Part shown: in pieces, positions 9,994 to 18,717 of the stretch
Layout of the letters: each line of letters opens with the position of its first letter
How positions within the stretch are numbered: the stretch's first letter is position 1
Assembly: GCA_030142985.1 (NCBI GenBank)
Contig: CP125320.1
Span: forward strand, 1,245,639-1,309,638
DNA from: Candidatus Ruthturnera sp. Tsphm01
GTDB taxonomy: Bacteria; Pseudomonadota; Gammaproteobacteria; PS1; Pseudothioglobaceae
Reading direction: 5' to 3'
Length of the DNA stretch: 64,000 nt
Position numbers and translations under genes: made by a program
The notes under the pieces: generated by a model
Told to the model about the DNA's origin: nothing
What the model saw: the letters and a program-made list of their open reading frames with translations, nothing else
The model's database searches: none

Positions 9994-10822
9994 GAGCGGA
10001 ATGCTTTATATTGTTGCCACACCAATTGGAAACCTAAATGATATCACCTTTAGGGCGATTGAAACGCTAAAAACAGTCGATATCATTTTGGCGGAGGATA
10101 CACGTCATTCCAAGCACCTGCTTAATCATTATGATATTACAACACCCATGCGCGCTTTTCATGAGCATAATGAAAGACATAAGACGCCCGATGCGATAAA
10201 TGAATTGTTAGCAGGCAAGCATATTGCGTTGATTAGCGACGCAGGTACGCCACTCATCAGCGATCCAGGCTATGTATTAGTGAGCGAGGCAAAAAAAGCA
10301 GGTATTAGCGTATCGCCAATTCCTGGCTCTAATGCAATGATTAGTGCAATTAGCGTGTCGGGAATTGCCAGTGATAAATTCAGTTTTTTTGGTTTTCTAC
10401 CCAGTAAACAATCAGCACGTCTTAAGGTTATTCGTTCAATTGCTCATATCAATGAAGTGGCTATTTTTTATGAATCACCCAAACGCATTCTTTCCTGTGC
10501 GCAGGATTTACAAGCAGTACTAGGTAATGAGCGTATTGTTTGTTTTGCTAAAGAGTTGACTAAGTCGTTTGAGACGATTAAAACAGACGCCTTGTCAAGA
10601 TTGATTGATTATTTACAAGCAGACGATGCGCACCAAAAAGGTGAATTTGTGATTCTTGTTTCTACAATAGGTAAAGACAATAAAGTATCAGGAGAAGAAA
10701 TGCTGGATAAAATATTACCCATTTTACTCACTGAGATGGGCGCGGCAAAAGCCGCTAAACTTGCAGCTAAAATGACCGGTATTGATAAAAAATACTGCTA
10801 TCAGCACGCCATTGATTTATAA
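9992..10822 (+). CDS. rsmI: 16S rRNA (cytidine(1402)-2'-O)-methyltransferase RsmI
   Basis: RsmI methylates the ribose of C1402 in 16S rRNA using SAM. The protein from ATG 9992 has 276 residues: LYIVATPIGNLNDITFRAIE near the start, AEDTRHSKHLL, LISDAGTPLISDPGY and PGSNAMISA, all typical of the tetrapyrrole methylase-fold RsmI family. A longer frame from 9965 runs into yraN and is rejected. Divergent arrangement with yraN is conserved in E. coli (yraL/yraN region). The 2Fe-2S protein gene follows after 12 bp. Confidence 0.95.
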   Translation: MSGMLYIVATPIGNLNDITFRAIETLKTVDIILAEDTRHSKHLLNHYDITTPMRAFHEHNERHKTPDAINELLAGKHIALISDAGTPLISDPGYVLVSEAKKAGISVSPIPGSNAMISAISVSGIASDKFSFFGFLPSKQSARLKVIRSIAHINEVAIFYESPKRILSCAQDLQAVLGNERIVCFAKELTKSFETIKTDALSRLIDYLQADDAHQKGEFVILVSTIGKDNKVSGEEMLDKILPILLTEMGAAKAAKLAAKMTGIDKKYCYQHAIDL

Positions 10823-10834
10823 GGATTTTTTTTG

Positions 10835-11161
10835 ATGAACTTTTATACACGGCATATTTTCTTTTGTAATAATACTCGCAAAGATGGCAAAGTCTGTTGT
10901 TCGCAGTTTGATGCTAAAACAATGTATCGTTATGCTAAGGATAAATGTCGTCAAGAAGGCATTATGGGCGAGGGTAAAATTGGCATCAGCGAGTCACGCT
11001 GTTTGGGGCGTTGTAAATATGGACCTGTGGCGGTTGTTTATCCTGATAATGTTTGGTATCAGTATATTGATGAAGACGATATTAATGATATTATCACCGA
11101 ACATCTAATTAATGGTAGTGTTGTTAAGAGGCTACAAATTGAGACCTTTGCATCATTTTGA
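10835..11161 (+). CDS. Thioredoxin-fold [2Fe-2S] ferredoxin-like protein
   Basis: The 108-residue protein begins MNFYTRHIFFCNNTR and has an N-terminal Cys, a second Cys (pair) about ten residues on, and a later CLGRC motif, matching the C-x(n)-C ... C-x3-C pattern of thioredoxin-like 2Fe-2S ferredoxins. Electron-transfer partners are unknown. An AAGGA lies about 10 bases before the ATG; a TTG one codon earlier is less likely. The last six residues (ETFASF) are encoded by a palindromic repeat whose outer end matches the terminus of the IS5-type elements in this window, so the C-terminus appears to have been rewritten by an insertion. Confidence 0.88.
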   Translation: MNFYTRHIFFCNNTRKDGKVCCSQFDAKTMYRYAKDKCRQEGIMGEGKIGISESRCLGRCKYGPVAVVYPDNVWYQYIDEDDINDIITEHLINGSVVKRLQIETFASF

Positions 11162-11185
11162 TGGTTATTCATAATGATGCAAAGG
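11141..11185. repeat. MITE-like palindromic repeat between convergent genes
   Basis: Arms CCTTTGCATCATT (11145-11157) and AATGATGCAAAGG (11173-11185) form a perfect 13-bp stem with a 15-base loop. The outer sequence GAGACCTTTGCAT is identical to the terminus of the IS5-type element at 15288. The repeat supplies the stop-proximal codons of both the ferredoxin-like gene and coaE and may now act as a transcription terminator between them. A degenerate relative lies at 16571-16606. Mobilisation by the IS5-type transposase is inference. Confidence 0.65.
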
Positions 11186-11791
11186 CCTTAAGTTAATTAA
11201 TTTTTTATATAATTGATTAATTTTCTGAGTCGCATCAGCAACGTCTAAGTTGTTTTCAATAATATCGATGGGCAATTTTCCACATAATTCTAAGCGTAGT
11301 GAATGACTCATTTGCATAGAAATCATACTTTCTGCTTCTTTTGCATTGACATTGTCACGAGTAATTAGTCTTTTTAATTGTTGTTTTGCATCGCAATCAA
11401 CAATAATTACTCTGTCAAATAAATGAGTAAGATTTTTTTCAGCCAATAGTGGTATTTCAACCACCACTAGTTTGACTTTTAATTTCTTAATTTTAGCTTG
11501 CATGCGCATTAATATTTCTGGGTGCAACACCGCTTCAATCAATTTTTGATTAGATCTATTCTTTAATAAAAGTTGACGTAAAGTGCCACGATTAAGACTT
11601 TTATCAGCATTAAGAATATTATCACCAAAGTGCTTTATTAGTTCTTTAAGCCCAGGCGAGCCTGGCCTGACTACGTCGCGCGCAAGCTCATCAAGGCTGA
11701 TAACATCTACACCCAAACCACTTAAGATTTGACCCACTTTTGATTTGCCACAAGCAATGCCGCCTGTTAGTGCTATTTTAATGATTGACAT
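11165..11791 (-). CDS. coaE: Dephospho-CoA kinase
   Basis: CoaE phosphorylates dephospho-CoA in the last step of coenzyme A synthesis. The 208-residue product has the P-loop LTGGIACGKSKVG at the N-terminus, LDELARDVVRPGSPG, and VVEIPLLAEKN with the LID region, as expected. It is convergent to the ferredoxin-like gene, with a 3-bp gap between stops, and its C-terminal residues RPLHHYE come from the intervening palindromic repeat. In many proteobacteria coaE sits with pilD and yacG; that context is absent here. Confidence 0.95.
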   Translation of the reverse strand: MSIIKIALTGGIACGKSKVGQILSGLGVDVISLDELARDVVRPGSPGLKELIKHFGDNILNADKSLNRGTLRQLLLKNRSNQKLIEAVLHPEILMRMQAKIKKLKVKLVVVEIPLLAEKNLTHLFDRVIIVDCDAKQQLKRLITRDNVNAKEAESMISMQMSHSLRLELCGKLPIDIIENNLDVADATQKINQLYKKLINLRPLHHYE

Positions 11792-11826
11792 GGTAAATTT
11801 ATTTTATCAATATTATGCTTTATCTA

Positions 11827-11855
11827 TTGACATTTACGTTAAATTTTTCGATAAT
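11827..11855 (+). promoter_or_regulatory. Sigma-70 promoter of tRNA-Met
   Basis: TTGACA at 11827-11832 and GATAAT at 11850-11855 are separated by 17 bp, with the expected start of transcription about 6 bases before the mature tRNA. The -35 is a perfect consensus match. Confidence 0.8.
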
Positions 11856-11867
11856 ACCCTTTTTTAT

Positions 11868-11944
11868 GGTTATGTAGCTCAGCTGGTTAGAGCACAGCAT
11901 TCATAATGCTGGGGTCGGTGGTTCAAGTCCACCTATAACCACCA
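11868..11944 (+). tRNA. tRNA-Met (CAT), elongator type
   Basis: The 77-nt gene folds as a full cloverleaf. Acceptor GGTTATG pairs with TATAACC (one G-T pair), the D-arm is AGCTCAGCTGGTTAGAGC, and the anticodon stem CAGCA/TGCTG encloses loop TTCATAA with anticodon CAT at 11902-11904. The T-arm is GGTGGTTCAAGTCCACC. CCA is encoded. The body resembles elongator tRNA-Met rather than initiator or tRNA-Ile2, which share the CAT anticodon. Its own promoter and terminator flank it. Accessory genes begin about 150 bp downstream, so its 3' end may have been an integration site. Confidence 0.95.
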
Positions 11945-11952
11945 TATTCTAT

Positions 11953-11970
11953 AAGGCTTTCAGCCTTTTT
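11953..11970 (+). terminator. Rho-independent terminator of tRNA-Met
   Basis: AAGGCT (11953-11958) and AGCCTT (11962-11967) form a 6-bp stem with a TTC loop; the T-tract continues to 11970. It begins eight bases after the encoded CCA. Confidence 0.75.
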
Positions 11971-12097
11971 CACTAAATTCAATATTTCTCCAGGATTACA
12001 CTGGGATTACACATTGTATTTTTTGACGTCTCAACTTGCACCTTTTGTCTAAAGGGTTTATAGTGGCATTTCACTAAATAATCACTATTTTCGCACT

Positions 12098-12358
12098 ATG
12101 TTTGAAAAAGGACACAATAAATTAGGCGGACGAAAGAAAGGTTCAAAGAATAAAAGAACCTTAGTGGCCGCTGACGCCATATTGGCAGATTTAAATATAA
12201 ATCCTATTGAGAAGCTTGTTGAAATTGCTGAATCTGCTGAATCATCTATTGAGCAAAAGATAAGGTGCTGGCAAGAGGTTGCTAAATATTCCTGTCCAAA
12301 GCCAAAACCACAAGCGGGCGTTACTGAGTTTGACCCTATTGAAATACGCTTTGTATAA
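12098..12358 (+). CDS. Small phage/plasmid-type protein with GGRKKGSKNKRT motif
   Basis: The 86-residue protein starts MFEKGHNKLGGRKKGSKNKR. A glycine/lysine-rich GGRxKGSKNK opening is common in small phage-packaging or DUF5681-type proteins. The remainder is a short helical region (EKLVEIAESAESSIEQKI) and a Pro/Lys-rich tail. No enzyme motif is visible. It is the first gene after tRNA-Met in a patch with restriction-modification debris, consistent with an acquired segment. Assignment to a phage family is tentative. Confidence 0.5.
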   Translation: MFEKGHNKLGGRKKGSKNKRTLVAADAILADLNINPIEKLVEIAESAESSIEQKIRCWQEVAKYSCPKPKPQAGVTEFDPIEIRFV

Positions 12359-12389
12359 ATGAATGGAGCAAGAGGATAGTTTGGTTTGA

Positions 12390-12782
12390 TTACAGTTTAT
12401 AGGGTTCTAATAATAACTGATTGTCTTTAGCTAATTTTGGCGCACTCCAGGCATCTGTTGCCTCTAAAGAAATTCTATGCCCCACCTTACTTAGTATTTC
12501 ATCATGAGGGTAAAGATAAGTTTCGCCATCATTGTCAATAAAACAAATGTATATTTCTTTGCCCATATACTTTTTAGCAAAAGACAATCTACCTTTTAGT
12601 TGAACTTTTAAGTCTGTAACACCATCAATGTGAACTGCTATGAAGTCAGCACCCTGCCAATCATTATTGAGCCACATACAGGTATAGCCATAATCAGCAA
12701 GCCTTGCTAAGACTTTATGAAAGTTGTACATCTCTTTGGCTTTGGAATTTAAGTCCGAATAGTTTATCTTGGTAAGCTTCAT
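12390..12782 (-). CDS. Hypothetical protein, possible PD-(D/E)xK nuclease-like fold
   Basis: From the ATG at 12782 the product has 130 residues (an ATG at 12848 would add 22). It begins MKLTKINYSDLNSKAKEMYN and contains GADFIAVHIDGVTDLKVQLK, a spacing of acidic residues followed by QLKGR that resembles the catalytic core of small restriction-associated nucleases. The gene is divergent from, and 89 bp from, hsdM. A link to the type I restriction system is inferred from position only. No other family is recognised. Confidence 0.55.
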   Translation of the reverse strand: MKLTKINYSDLNSKAKEMYNFHKVLARLADYGYTCMWLNNDWQGADFIAVHIDGVTDLKVQLKGRLSFAKKYMGKEIYICFIDNDGETYLYPHDEILSKVGHRISLEATDAWSAPKLAKDNQLLLEPYKL

Positions 12783-12871
12783 ATAATAAATTGTACCTCG
12801 GTGAAGTTTTGAATCCATTGTAAATCTGTCATCGTCTATACTTACCATTATGAACTATTCAAATTAGACAA

Positions 12872-13723
12872 ATGGGCGACGAAGACAAAAAACAATTAGA
12901 GCAAATACTTTGGGACATTGCCAACAGATTGCGTGGCAAGATGGATGCGGATGAGTTTAGGGATTATATTCTTGGGTTTATCTTTTACAAGTACCTGTCT
13001 GAGAAGATGGCGAGCTACGGAAATAAGCTATTAGCTGAAGACGGTATCACTTATCTATCACTTGATGAAGATAGTGCTGATGGCGCTGAGTATCTTGATG
13101 CGATTAAAGAAGAGTCAGTTGAAAAACTGGGTTATTTCCTAAAGCCATCTGAGTTATTTGGTGAGATTGCTAAGCGTGGTAATGGCGATACTGACAACTT
13201 TATACTTGAAGACTTGATGCAAATTCTGCGTAATGTTGAGCAAAGCACAATGGGCTACGAGTCTGAGGATGACTTCGGTCATTTGTTTGAAGACTTGGAT
13301 TTAACTTCTACTAAACTTGGTAGAACTGAAGAGGCTAAAAACACGCTAATTTCTAAGGTTTTATTCCACTTAGACCAAATTAACTTTGACCTTGATGACA
13401 TTGAATCTGACGTACTGGGCGATGCGTACGAGTATCTGATTGGGCAGTTTACTGCTGGCGCTGGTAAGAAGGCTGGTGAGTTCTACACACCTCAACAAGT
13501 ATCTAAAATCTTGGCTAAGATAGTCACCACTGGAAAGAGTAAGCTTAAGAGTGTGTACGACCCAACTTGTGGCTCAGGCTCGTTACTGTTGCGTGTGGCT
13601 AAAGAAGTTGATGACGTGTCGAATTTCTATGGTCAGGAGCTAAACCGAACTACTTACAACCTTGCTCGAATTGTAATCCTCCCATTTTTAACCACTGCTA
13701 AAAATAGAATTTCCGTTGTTTAA
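12872..13723 (+). pseudogene. hsdM: Type I restriction-modification methyltransferase HsdM, truncated by IS3
   Basis: HsdM is the adenine-methylating subunit of type I restriction systems. About 266 native residues are present: the N-terminal HsdM domain (LEQILWDIANRLRGKMDADE) and the start of the methyltransferase domain with GEFYTPQQVS and motif I DPTCGSGSLLL. The frame is interrupted at 13671/13672 by the end of an IS3 element, and the last 17 codons are IS sequence. The catalytic NPPF/Y motif and everything downstream (hsdS, hsdR) are missing, so the system is dead here. The lost part is not found elsewhere in the window. Confidence 0.9.
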
Positions 13724-14517
13724 ATAGCCTCAAGTAGCTTTCTTGGTGGAATGCCACCAATCGAACTATGAGGTCGTTCGTTATTATATACCCACATCCA
13801 TTGTGTTGCTAACGATTGAGCGTGCTCAATCGAATCAAAAATATGCATATTCAACCATTCGTTTCTTGCTGTTCTGTTAAATCTTTCTATATAGGCATTT
13901 TGGGTTGGTTTGCCTGGTTGTATATACATAAGCTCAATATCCATTGCTTGTGCCCATTCTCTGAGTATATGAGATATATATTCTGGACCATTATCACATC
14001 TGATGGCTTTGGGTTTGCTACGCCATTGAATAAGTTGCTCTAATGATTGAATCACTCGTTGTGCTGGTAATGAGTGGTCTATTTCAATGCTTAGACACTC
14101 TCTGTTGTAATCATCAATCACATTAAAGGTTCTAATTTTTCTACCTGTATTTAAAGAGTCTGACATAAAATCCATTGACCAAATTTGATTGATTGTCATT
14201 GGTACGCTTAAAGCTTGTGGCTTATCGCGTTTGATTCTTCTTCTAGGCTTAATCCTAAGATTGAGTTCTAGTTGCCTGTAAATACGATACACACGCTTGT
14301 GATTCCACCTAAAACCTTTTATGTTACGTAAATACATAAAGCACAATCCAAATCCCCATTGCTTGTGTGTTGTGGTTAATCGCAATAACCAATCAGCAAT
14401 TAGCTCATTCTCGGATGATAACTTTGGCTCGTACCGATAACATGTCTCGCTGATCTTAAAAGCCTGGCAAGCTAATCGTGCTGTTACTCTGTGTTTATTG
14501 ATACTCTGCTTGACCAT
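13720..14517 (-). CDS. IS3-family transposase OrfB (rve integrase core)
   Basis: The 265-residue OrfB carries the DDE integrase core: WSMDFMSD (first Asp), DDYNRECL, CDNGPEYIS (second Asp) and YIERFNRTARNEW (Glu), followed by YNNERPHSSIGG. N-terminal residues RVTARLACQAFKISETCYRY form the usual helix-turn-helix-like HTH_21 region. It is expected to be made as an OrfAB fusion by a -1 frameshift at the AAAAAAG near the end of orfA (see 45930). It ends 48 bp from the outer end of the element. Confidence 0.95.
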   Translation of the reverse strand: MVKQSINKHRVTARLACQAFKISETCYRYEPKLSSENELIADWLLRLTTTHKQWGFGLCFMYLRNIKGFRWNHKRVYRIYRQLELNLRIKPRRRIKRDKPQALSVPMTINQIWSMDFMSDSLNTGRKIRTFNVIDDYNRECLSIEIDHSLPAQRVIQSLEQLIQWRSKPKAIRCDNGPEYISHILREWAQAMDIELMYIQPGKPTQNAYIERFNRTARNEWLNMHIFDSIEHAQSLATQWMWVYNNERPHSSIGGIPPRKLLEAI

Positions 14518-14537
14518 CTTCTTACGTAAAGATGGTC

Positions 14538-14804
14538 TTAAAACTTTTTTGTTAATGCCTCTTGTACAATCATTGCCTTTAAGCGCTCATCGGCGTACAT
14601 CTTCTTAAGCCTTGTATTCTCTGCTTCAAGTTCTTTAAGTCTAGTTATCATTGATGTATCCATGCCGCCATATTTAGCACGCCATTTATAAAAAGTGGCA
14701 CTGCTCATACTGTGCTCTCTGCATAGTTCAGATACTGGCGTACCTGCTTGTGCTTGATTAAGAATTTGCATGATTTGTGAATCTGATTTACGTGTTGTTT
14801 TCAT
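14538..14804 (-). CDS. IS3-family transposase OrfA
   Basis: The 88-residue OrfA has a helix-turn-helix (QILNQAQAGTPVSELCREHS, SSATFYKWRAKYGG) followed by a leucine-zipper-like helix (LKELEAENTRLKKMY). It binds the element ends and, alone, usually limits transposition. The gene ends in ACA AAA AAG TTT TAA, the slippery site for the OrfAB fusion. Sequence is identical to the copy at 45676. Confidence 0.94.
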   Translation of the reverse strand: MKTTRKSDSQIMQILNQAQAGTPVSELCREHSMSSATFYKWRAKYGGMDTSMITRLKELEAENTRLKKMYADERLKAMIVQEALTKKF

Positions 14805-14875
14805 TTGAATCTCCTTATGTTTTGATTATAAGAAAATTCTACTTTTATTGGGTGTTAATTTTTGGGAGGATTACA

Positions 14876-15287
14876 CCCTGCTCATTAAAATTTGGATGAA
14901 CAATAAAGTTATCTTCTTTATGATCACTAACAAAGTTCAACCAATCATCTTGACGGTTTTCCATAAGCTTGTCGTTATCCATAATCTCTTGACCAGTCAT
15001 GGATAGTCCACCATTGTTATTGGTCATATCAGTCATAGCGCTCATAACAGATTCTTTTTCAAAAGGAGAGTCACCATTAAGCCTTGTCATATTCCGAACA
15101 TTATCCACGCCGCTAAATTGCTTATAAGCAGCATTCATTGCCAATTGATCTGCGCCATCTACTTGTGTGCCATCGGTTGTTAAATTTTCATGAATGTATT
15201 GTTGTGCATCAGTACGAGTTTGTTGATTAATCGCACTTGTTGTAGCAGTAGTCTCTGCTAAGAGTGGATTTAAGAAATTCACAATTT
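14876..15287 (-). pseudogene. Orphan gene fragment trapped between two IS elements
   Basis: An open frame on the minus strand runs through the whole 412 bp between the IS3 and IS5-type elements; in the larger frame (15300-14845) both ends are IS-encoded. The native part (about LNPLLAETTATTSAINQQTR through FIVHPNFNEQG) is hydrophilic and rich in Asn, Thr and Met, with no membrane segment. It is not recognised. Truncation at both ends means it is not a functional gene here. A large mobile-element or toxin-type protein is possible, but nothing in the fragment decides this. Confidence 0.55.
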
Positions 15288-16553
15288 GAGACCTTTGCAT
15301 AAATCAACTAAAAACCCAACAATCTAGTAAAATAACACCCACCCAAAAACAACTTTAAAAATATCAAAAATGTCTTGGAAAAACACCCAACAAAACTCAT
15401 TTGCAGATTCTCTTGTTGTAGATCACAAATCCCTATCAGAACTTGATGATGTACACAACATCATCAACTGGAACGAGATAGAACAAACACTTTCGAACTT
15501 GTATTCTTCTATTAGGGGTGCACCCAGTTATCCGCCACTGATAATGTTTAAAATCCTAATCCTTCAAGCTTGGTACGGTCTAAGTGATGAGGCGCTAGAA
15601 AAGCAAATTGCCAGAGATTTAATGTTCAGACGTTTTATTGATTTATCCCTATCTGAGAATGTGCCAGACCATTCCAGCATTTGGCGTTTCAGGCAACTAC
15701 TCAGCACCGAGAAATTACTAGCGCCTCTACTAGAGCAAATCAATACCCATCTTGAACAAAATTCAATCATTGTTTCCTTGGGTTCAATCAACATCATTGA
15801 TGCCACCGTTATAGAAGCCAAACAATCACGCAAGCGTAAAGGCAAGGATGGCAACAACACTCAAGACAAAGAGGCAAAATACAATGTCAAAATAGCAGCC
15901 GATGGCAAACGTAAAACCACCTATGGTTTTAAGATGCACGCCAATACCGATGAAGATGGTTTTGTTAAGAAAATGACTTACACTCCAGGTAATGTACACG
16001 ACTCACAAGAGTTTGATAAATTATTAGAGGTAGAACGCACTAACAGTAAAATAAAAACATGTGGACAAGTCTATGCTGATAGCGCTTATGCCAATAAAAA
16101 CAATGATGAAAAACTAGGCAAAGAAAATAATAAAATATTGCACCGTGCCTACAGAAACAAGCCTTTAACCAAGCAACAGAAACAAGAGAATAAACAACGC
16201 TCATCCATTCGCTATATTGTTGAGCGCACTTTTGGACTACTTAAGCTTCATCACGGATTAGCCAAGGCAAGATACCTTGGACTAGAAAGAAACAAAACCA
16301 GAGCGCAACTAATTGCCATGAGTCACAACCTTAAAACTGGAATGAACATTTTTAAACAGATGCGAGACTTGCAGGATTGTTGCGTCCAATGAGTGGCAAA
16401 AGGGTAAAAATAGAAAAATGTGGCGATGAAAACTCAGATAAGCAAGATGTTTTTTAGGTTTTTATAGAAAAATAGGGAAAATTTTGAAAATATTTTTGAA
16501 AAATTGTAAAAGTTGAAATTAGGATGGGAAATTATGAATTACGCAAAGGTCTC
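15288..16553 (+). mobile_element. Complete IS5-type element (1266 bp) with 5-bp target duplication
   Basis: Ends are GAGACCTTTGCAT at 15288 and GCAAAGGTCTC ending at 16553. AATTT flanks both sides (15283-15287 and 16554-16558), a 5-bp direct repeat. The same 5-bp rule holds for the deleted copy at 57330 (AACGG), supporting the boundaries. This is the only full copy in the window; scars of its ends occur at 30013, 32140, 40789-41228 and 57330-58325. Confidence 0.9.
15370..16392 (+). CDS. IS5-family transposase (full length)
   Basis: The 340-residue transposase has an N-terminal DUF772/InsH-like domain (SYPPLIMFKILILQAWYGLS, RRFIDLSLSENVPDHSSIWR) and a DDE domain: NIIDATVIEAK (first Asp), YADSAYANK (second Asp) and YIVERTFGLLKLHHG (Glu). 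It appears intact and may mobilise the deleted derivatives. The ATG is used as start; it lies 82 bp inside the left end. Confidence 0.93.
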   Translation: MSWKNTQQNSFADSLVVDHKSLSELDDVHNIINWNEIEQTLSNLYSSIRGAPSYPPLIMFKILILQAWYGLSDEALEKQIARDLMFRRFIDLSLSENVPDHSSIWRFRQLLSTEKLLAPLLEQINTHLEQNSIIVSLGSINIIDATVIEAKQSRKRKGKDGNNTQDKEAKYNVKIAADGKRKTTYGFKMHANTDEDGFVKKMTYTPGNVHDSQEFDKLLEVERTNSKIKTCGQVYADSAYANKNNDEKLGKENNKILHRAYRNKPLTKQQKQENKQRSSIRYIVERTFGLLKLHHGLAKARYLGLERNKTRAQLIAMSHNLKTGMNIFKQMRDLQDCCVQ

Positions 16554-16570
16554 AATTTAATAAAATCTGT

Positions 16571-16606
16571 CATTTTGTCAATCGTCCATAATGATGCAAA
16601 TGTCTC
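16571..16606. repeat. Degenerate IS5-end/MITE-like sequence
   Basis: The stretch from CATTTTG (16571) to CATAATGATGCAAATGTCTC (ending 16606) is a diverged relative of the right half of the palindromic repeat at 11141-11185. Its outer end differs from the IS5-type terminus GCAAAGGTCTC by one base. It lies just outside the complete IS5 copy, so the IS may have inserted into or next to an older remnant. Confidence 0.45.
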
Positions 16607-16673
16607 AATTTAGTCAGTTGCTCCTGTTACATGGTTACTTTTTTTTGTTATAAAACAATCATTTGGATACACC

Positions 16674-16702
16674 TTGATTGAATGACAGTTTTTACGTATA
16701 AT
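16674..16702 (+). promoter_or_regulatory. Sigma-70 promoter of tkt
   Basis: TTGATT at 16674-16679 and TATAAT at 16697-16702 are separated by exactly 17 bp. The AAGGA ribosome-binding site and the tkt ATG at 16732 follow, giving a leader of about 24 bases. Confidence 0.78.
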
Positions 16703-16731
16703 TATTTAGTTTTTGTATCAAGGAATTTTAT

Positions 16732-18717
16732 ATGCCATCACGCAGAGATTTAGCAAATGCCATTCGCGCTTTAAGCATGGATGCAGTTCAGAAGGCAAAT
16801 TCAGGCCATCCAGGTGCACCAATGGGTATGGCAGATATTGCACAAGTACTTTGGAATGATCATTTGAAGTATAACCCAACACATGCTAAGTGGGCTAATC
16901 GCGACCGTTTTGTGTTATCAAATGGACATGGTTCAATGCTGATTTATTCATTGCTACATTTATCAGGTTATGACCTTAGCATAGACGATATTAAAGATTT
17001 TCGTCAATTACATGCTAAGACGGCAGGCCATCCTGAATATGGTTATGCAGATGGTATTGAAACAACAACAGGTCCATTAGGGCAAGGCATTACTAATGCA
17101 GTTGGCATGGCAATCGCCGAGCGCACATTAGGCGCACAATTTAACAAGCCAGGTCATAATATTGTTGACCATAATACATATGTATTTATGGGTGATGGCT
17201 GTTTAATGGAGGGCTTATCTCATGAGTCTTGCGCTATGGCAGGTACATTAGGGCTTGGTAAATTGGTTGCATTTTGGGACGATAACGACATCTCTATTGA
17301 TGGTCATATTTCTGACTGGATGGAAAAAGATGTGGCAGGTCGTTTCGAGTCTTATGGTTGGCATGTTGTTCGTGATGTTGATGGTCATGACGCTGATGCA
17401 ATTAATACAGCCATCGAAGCTGCCAAATCTGAAACTGCCAAGCCTTCACTTATTTGCACACGCACAACGATTGGTTTTGGTTCACCTAATTTATGTGGCA
17501 CGCATAATTGTCATGGCGCTCCATTGGGCGATGATGAAATTGTAGCAACTCGCAAAGAGTTGGGCTGGGATTCTGCACCATTTGAAATTCCTGCAGATAT
17601 TTACGCAGGCTGGAATCATAAAGAAAGAGGCATTGCTGATGAGTCAGTTTGGGATGTTAAATTTTCAGCCTATAAGGCTGAGTTTCCAGCAGATGCTGCT
17701 GAGTTTGAGCGCCGCATGTCGGGTGATTTACCTGCTGATTTTACAGTTGAAATGGATAAATTTATTGCTAAAACGCAAGAAGAAATGCCAAGCATTGCTT
17801 CTCGTCAAGCTTCTCAACGTACTATTGAGGCTATGGGTCCTTTATTGCCAGAAATGTTTGGTGGCTCTGCTGATTTGACTGGTTCTAATCTAACCGACTG
17901 GTCAGGCACTGTTAAAGTGAATGCACAAAACGCAAACGGTAATTACATTTCATGGGGTGTGCGTGAATTTGGCATGGCACACATGATGAATGGCATGGTG
18001 CTTCATGGTGGCTTTAAGGTTTATGGCGCAACTTTCTTTATGTTTATGGAATTTATGCGTAATGCATTACGCATGTCAGCATTGATGAAAATTGGCACGA
18101 TTTATGTTTATACCCATGATTCTATTGGCTTGGGTGAAGATGGACCTACGCACCAGCCAGTTGAGCAATTAGCAACCATGCGCATGATTCCTAATTTCCA
18201 GTCTTGGAGGGGTTGTGATGCGGTTGAGTCAGCGGTATCTTGGAAAATGGCGATGCTTAGAGGCGATGCACCAACAGGATTGGTCTTTTCACGCCAAACC
18301 TTAACAGCAATGGCGCGAACTTCTGAGCAAGTGGAAAATATTGAAAAAGGCGGCTATGTTCTTAAAGATTGTGAAGGTGTGGCTGATATTATCTTTATTG
18401 CAACAGGCTCTGAAGTGGGCTTAGCAATTGAAGCGGCAGCGATAATGGATGCTAAGGTGCGCGTCGTTTCAATGCCTTGTACGAATGCTTATGACGATCA
18501 AGATCAGGCTTATCAAGATTCAGTTCTAACGCCAGGTGTTAAGCGCCTTGCGATTGAGGCAGGTGTTGGCGACGGATGGTACAAATATGTAGGCCTAGAT
18601 GGCGATGTGGTTTGTATGACAACCTTTGGCGAGTCTGCACCAGCGGATCAATTATTTAAAGCGTTTGGCTTTACAATAGATAACGTCATTGCAAAAGCAA
18701 AAACCGTTATTAGTTAA
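16732..18717 (+). CDS. tkt: Transketolase
   Basis: Transketolase moves two-carbon ketol units between sugar phosphates using thiamine diphosphate, in the Calvin-Benson and pentose phosphate pathways. The 661-residue protein begins with the typical [20 protein letters not shown], has SGHPGAPMG, the ThDP motif [10 protein letters not shown], and in the second domain [20 protein letters not shown]. Length is normal. It has its own promoter and leads a cluster with gap, pgk, pyk and fba, which together supply central carbon interconversions. In a carbon-fixing organism this would serve RuBP regeneration (inference). Confidence 0.97.
   Translation: MPSRRDLANAIRALSMDAVQKANSGHPGAPMGMADIAQVLWNDHLKYNPTHAKWANRDRFVLSNGHGSMLIYSLLHLSGYDLSIDDIKDFRQLHAKTAGHPEYGYADGIETTTGPLGQGITNAVGMAIAERTLGAQFNKPGHNIVDHNTYVFMGDGCLMEGLSHESCAMAGTLGLGKLVAFWDDNDISIDGHISDWMEKDVAGRFESYGWHVVRDVDGHDADAINTAIEAAKSETAKPSLICTRTTIGFGSPNLCGTHNCHGAPLGDDEIVATRKELGWDSAPFEIPADIYAGWNHKERGIADESVWDVKFSAYKAEFPADAAEFERRMSGDLPADFTVEMDKFIAKTQEEMPSIASRQASQRTIEAMGPLLPEMFGGSADLTGSNLTDWSGTVKVNAQNANGNYISWGVREFGMAHMMNGMVLHGGFKVYGATFFMFMEFMRNALRMSALMKIGTIYVYTHDSIGLGEDGPTHQPVEQLATMRMIPNFQSWRGCDAVESAVSWKMAMLRGDAPTGLVFSRQTLTAMARTSEQVENIEKGGYVLKDCEGVADIIFIATGSEVGLAIEAAAIMDAKVRVVSMPCTNAYDDQDQAYQDSVLTPGVKRLAIEAGVGDGWYKYVGLDGDVVCMTTFGESAPADQLFKAFGFTIDNVIAKAKTVIS

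Larger units (their letters stand above)
13672..14875 (-). mobile_element. IS3-family element, copy 1 (1204 bp)
   Basis: The element is bounded by inverted ends TGTAATCCTCCCA (13672) and TGGGAGGATTACA (to 14875) and carries orfA and orfB on the minus strand. It has the same length as the copy at 45605-46808, encodes identical proteins and lies in the opposite orientation. The flanks GAAT and CCCT do not match, so there is no target duplication. Combined with a cut hsdM on one side and an unrelated gene fragment on the other, this indicates a rearrangement at the element. Confidence 0.92.

Noticed and set aside
11993-12012. Tandem GGATTACA motifs resembling the IS3 end
   Set aside because: Only eight bases match the terminus, without the GGGA that precedes it in real copies; chance is likely in this AT-rich gap.
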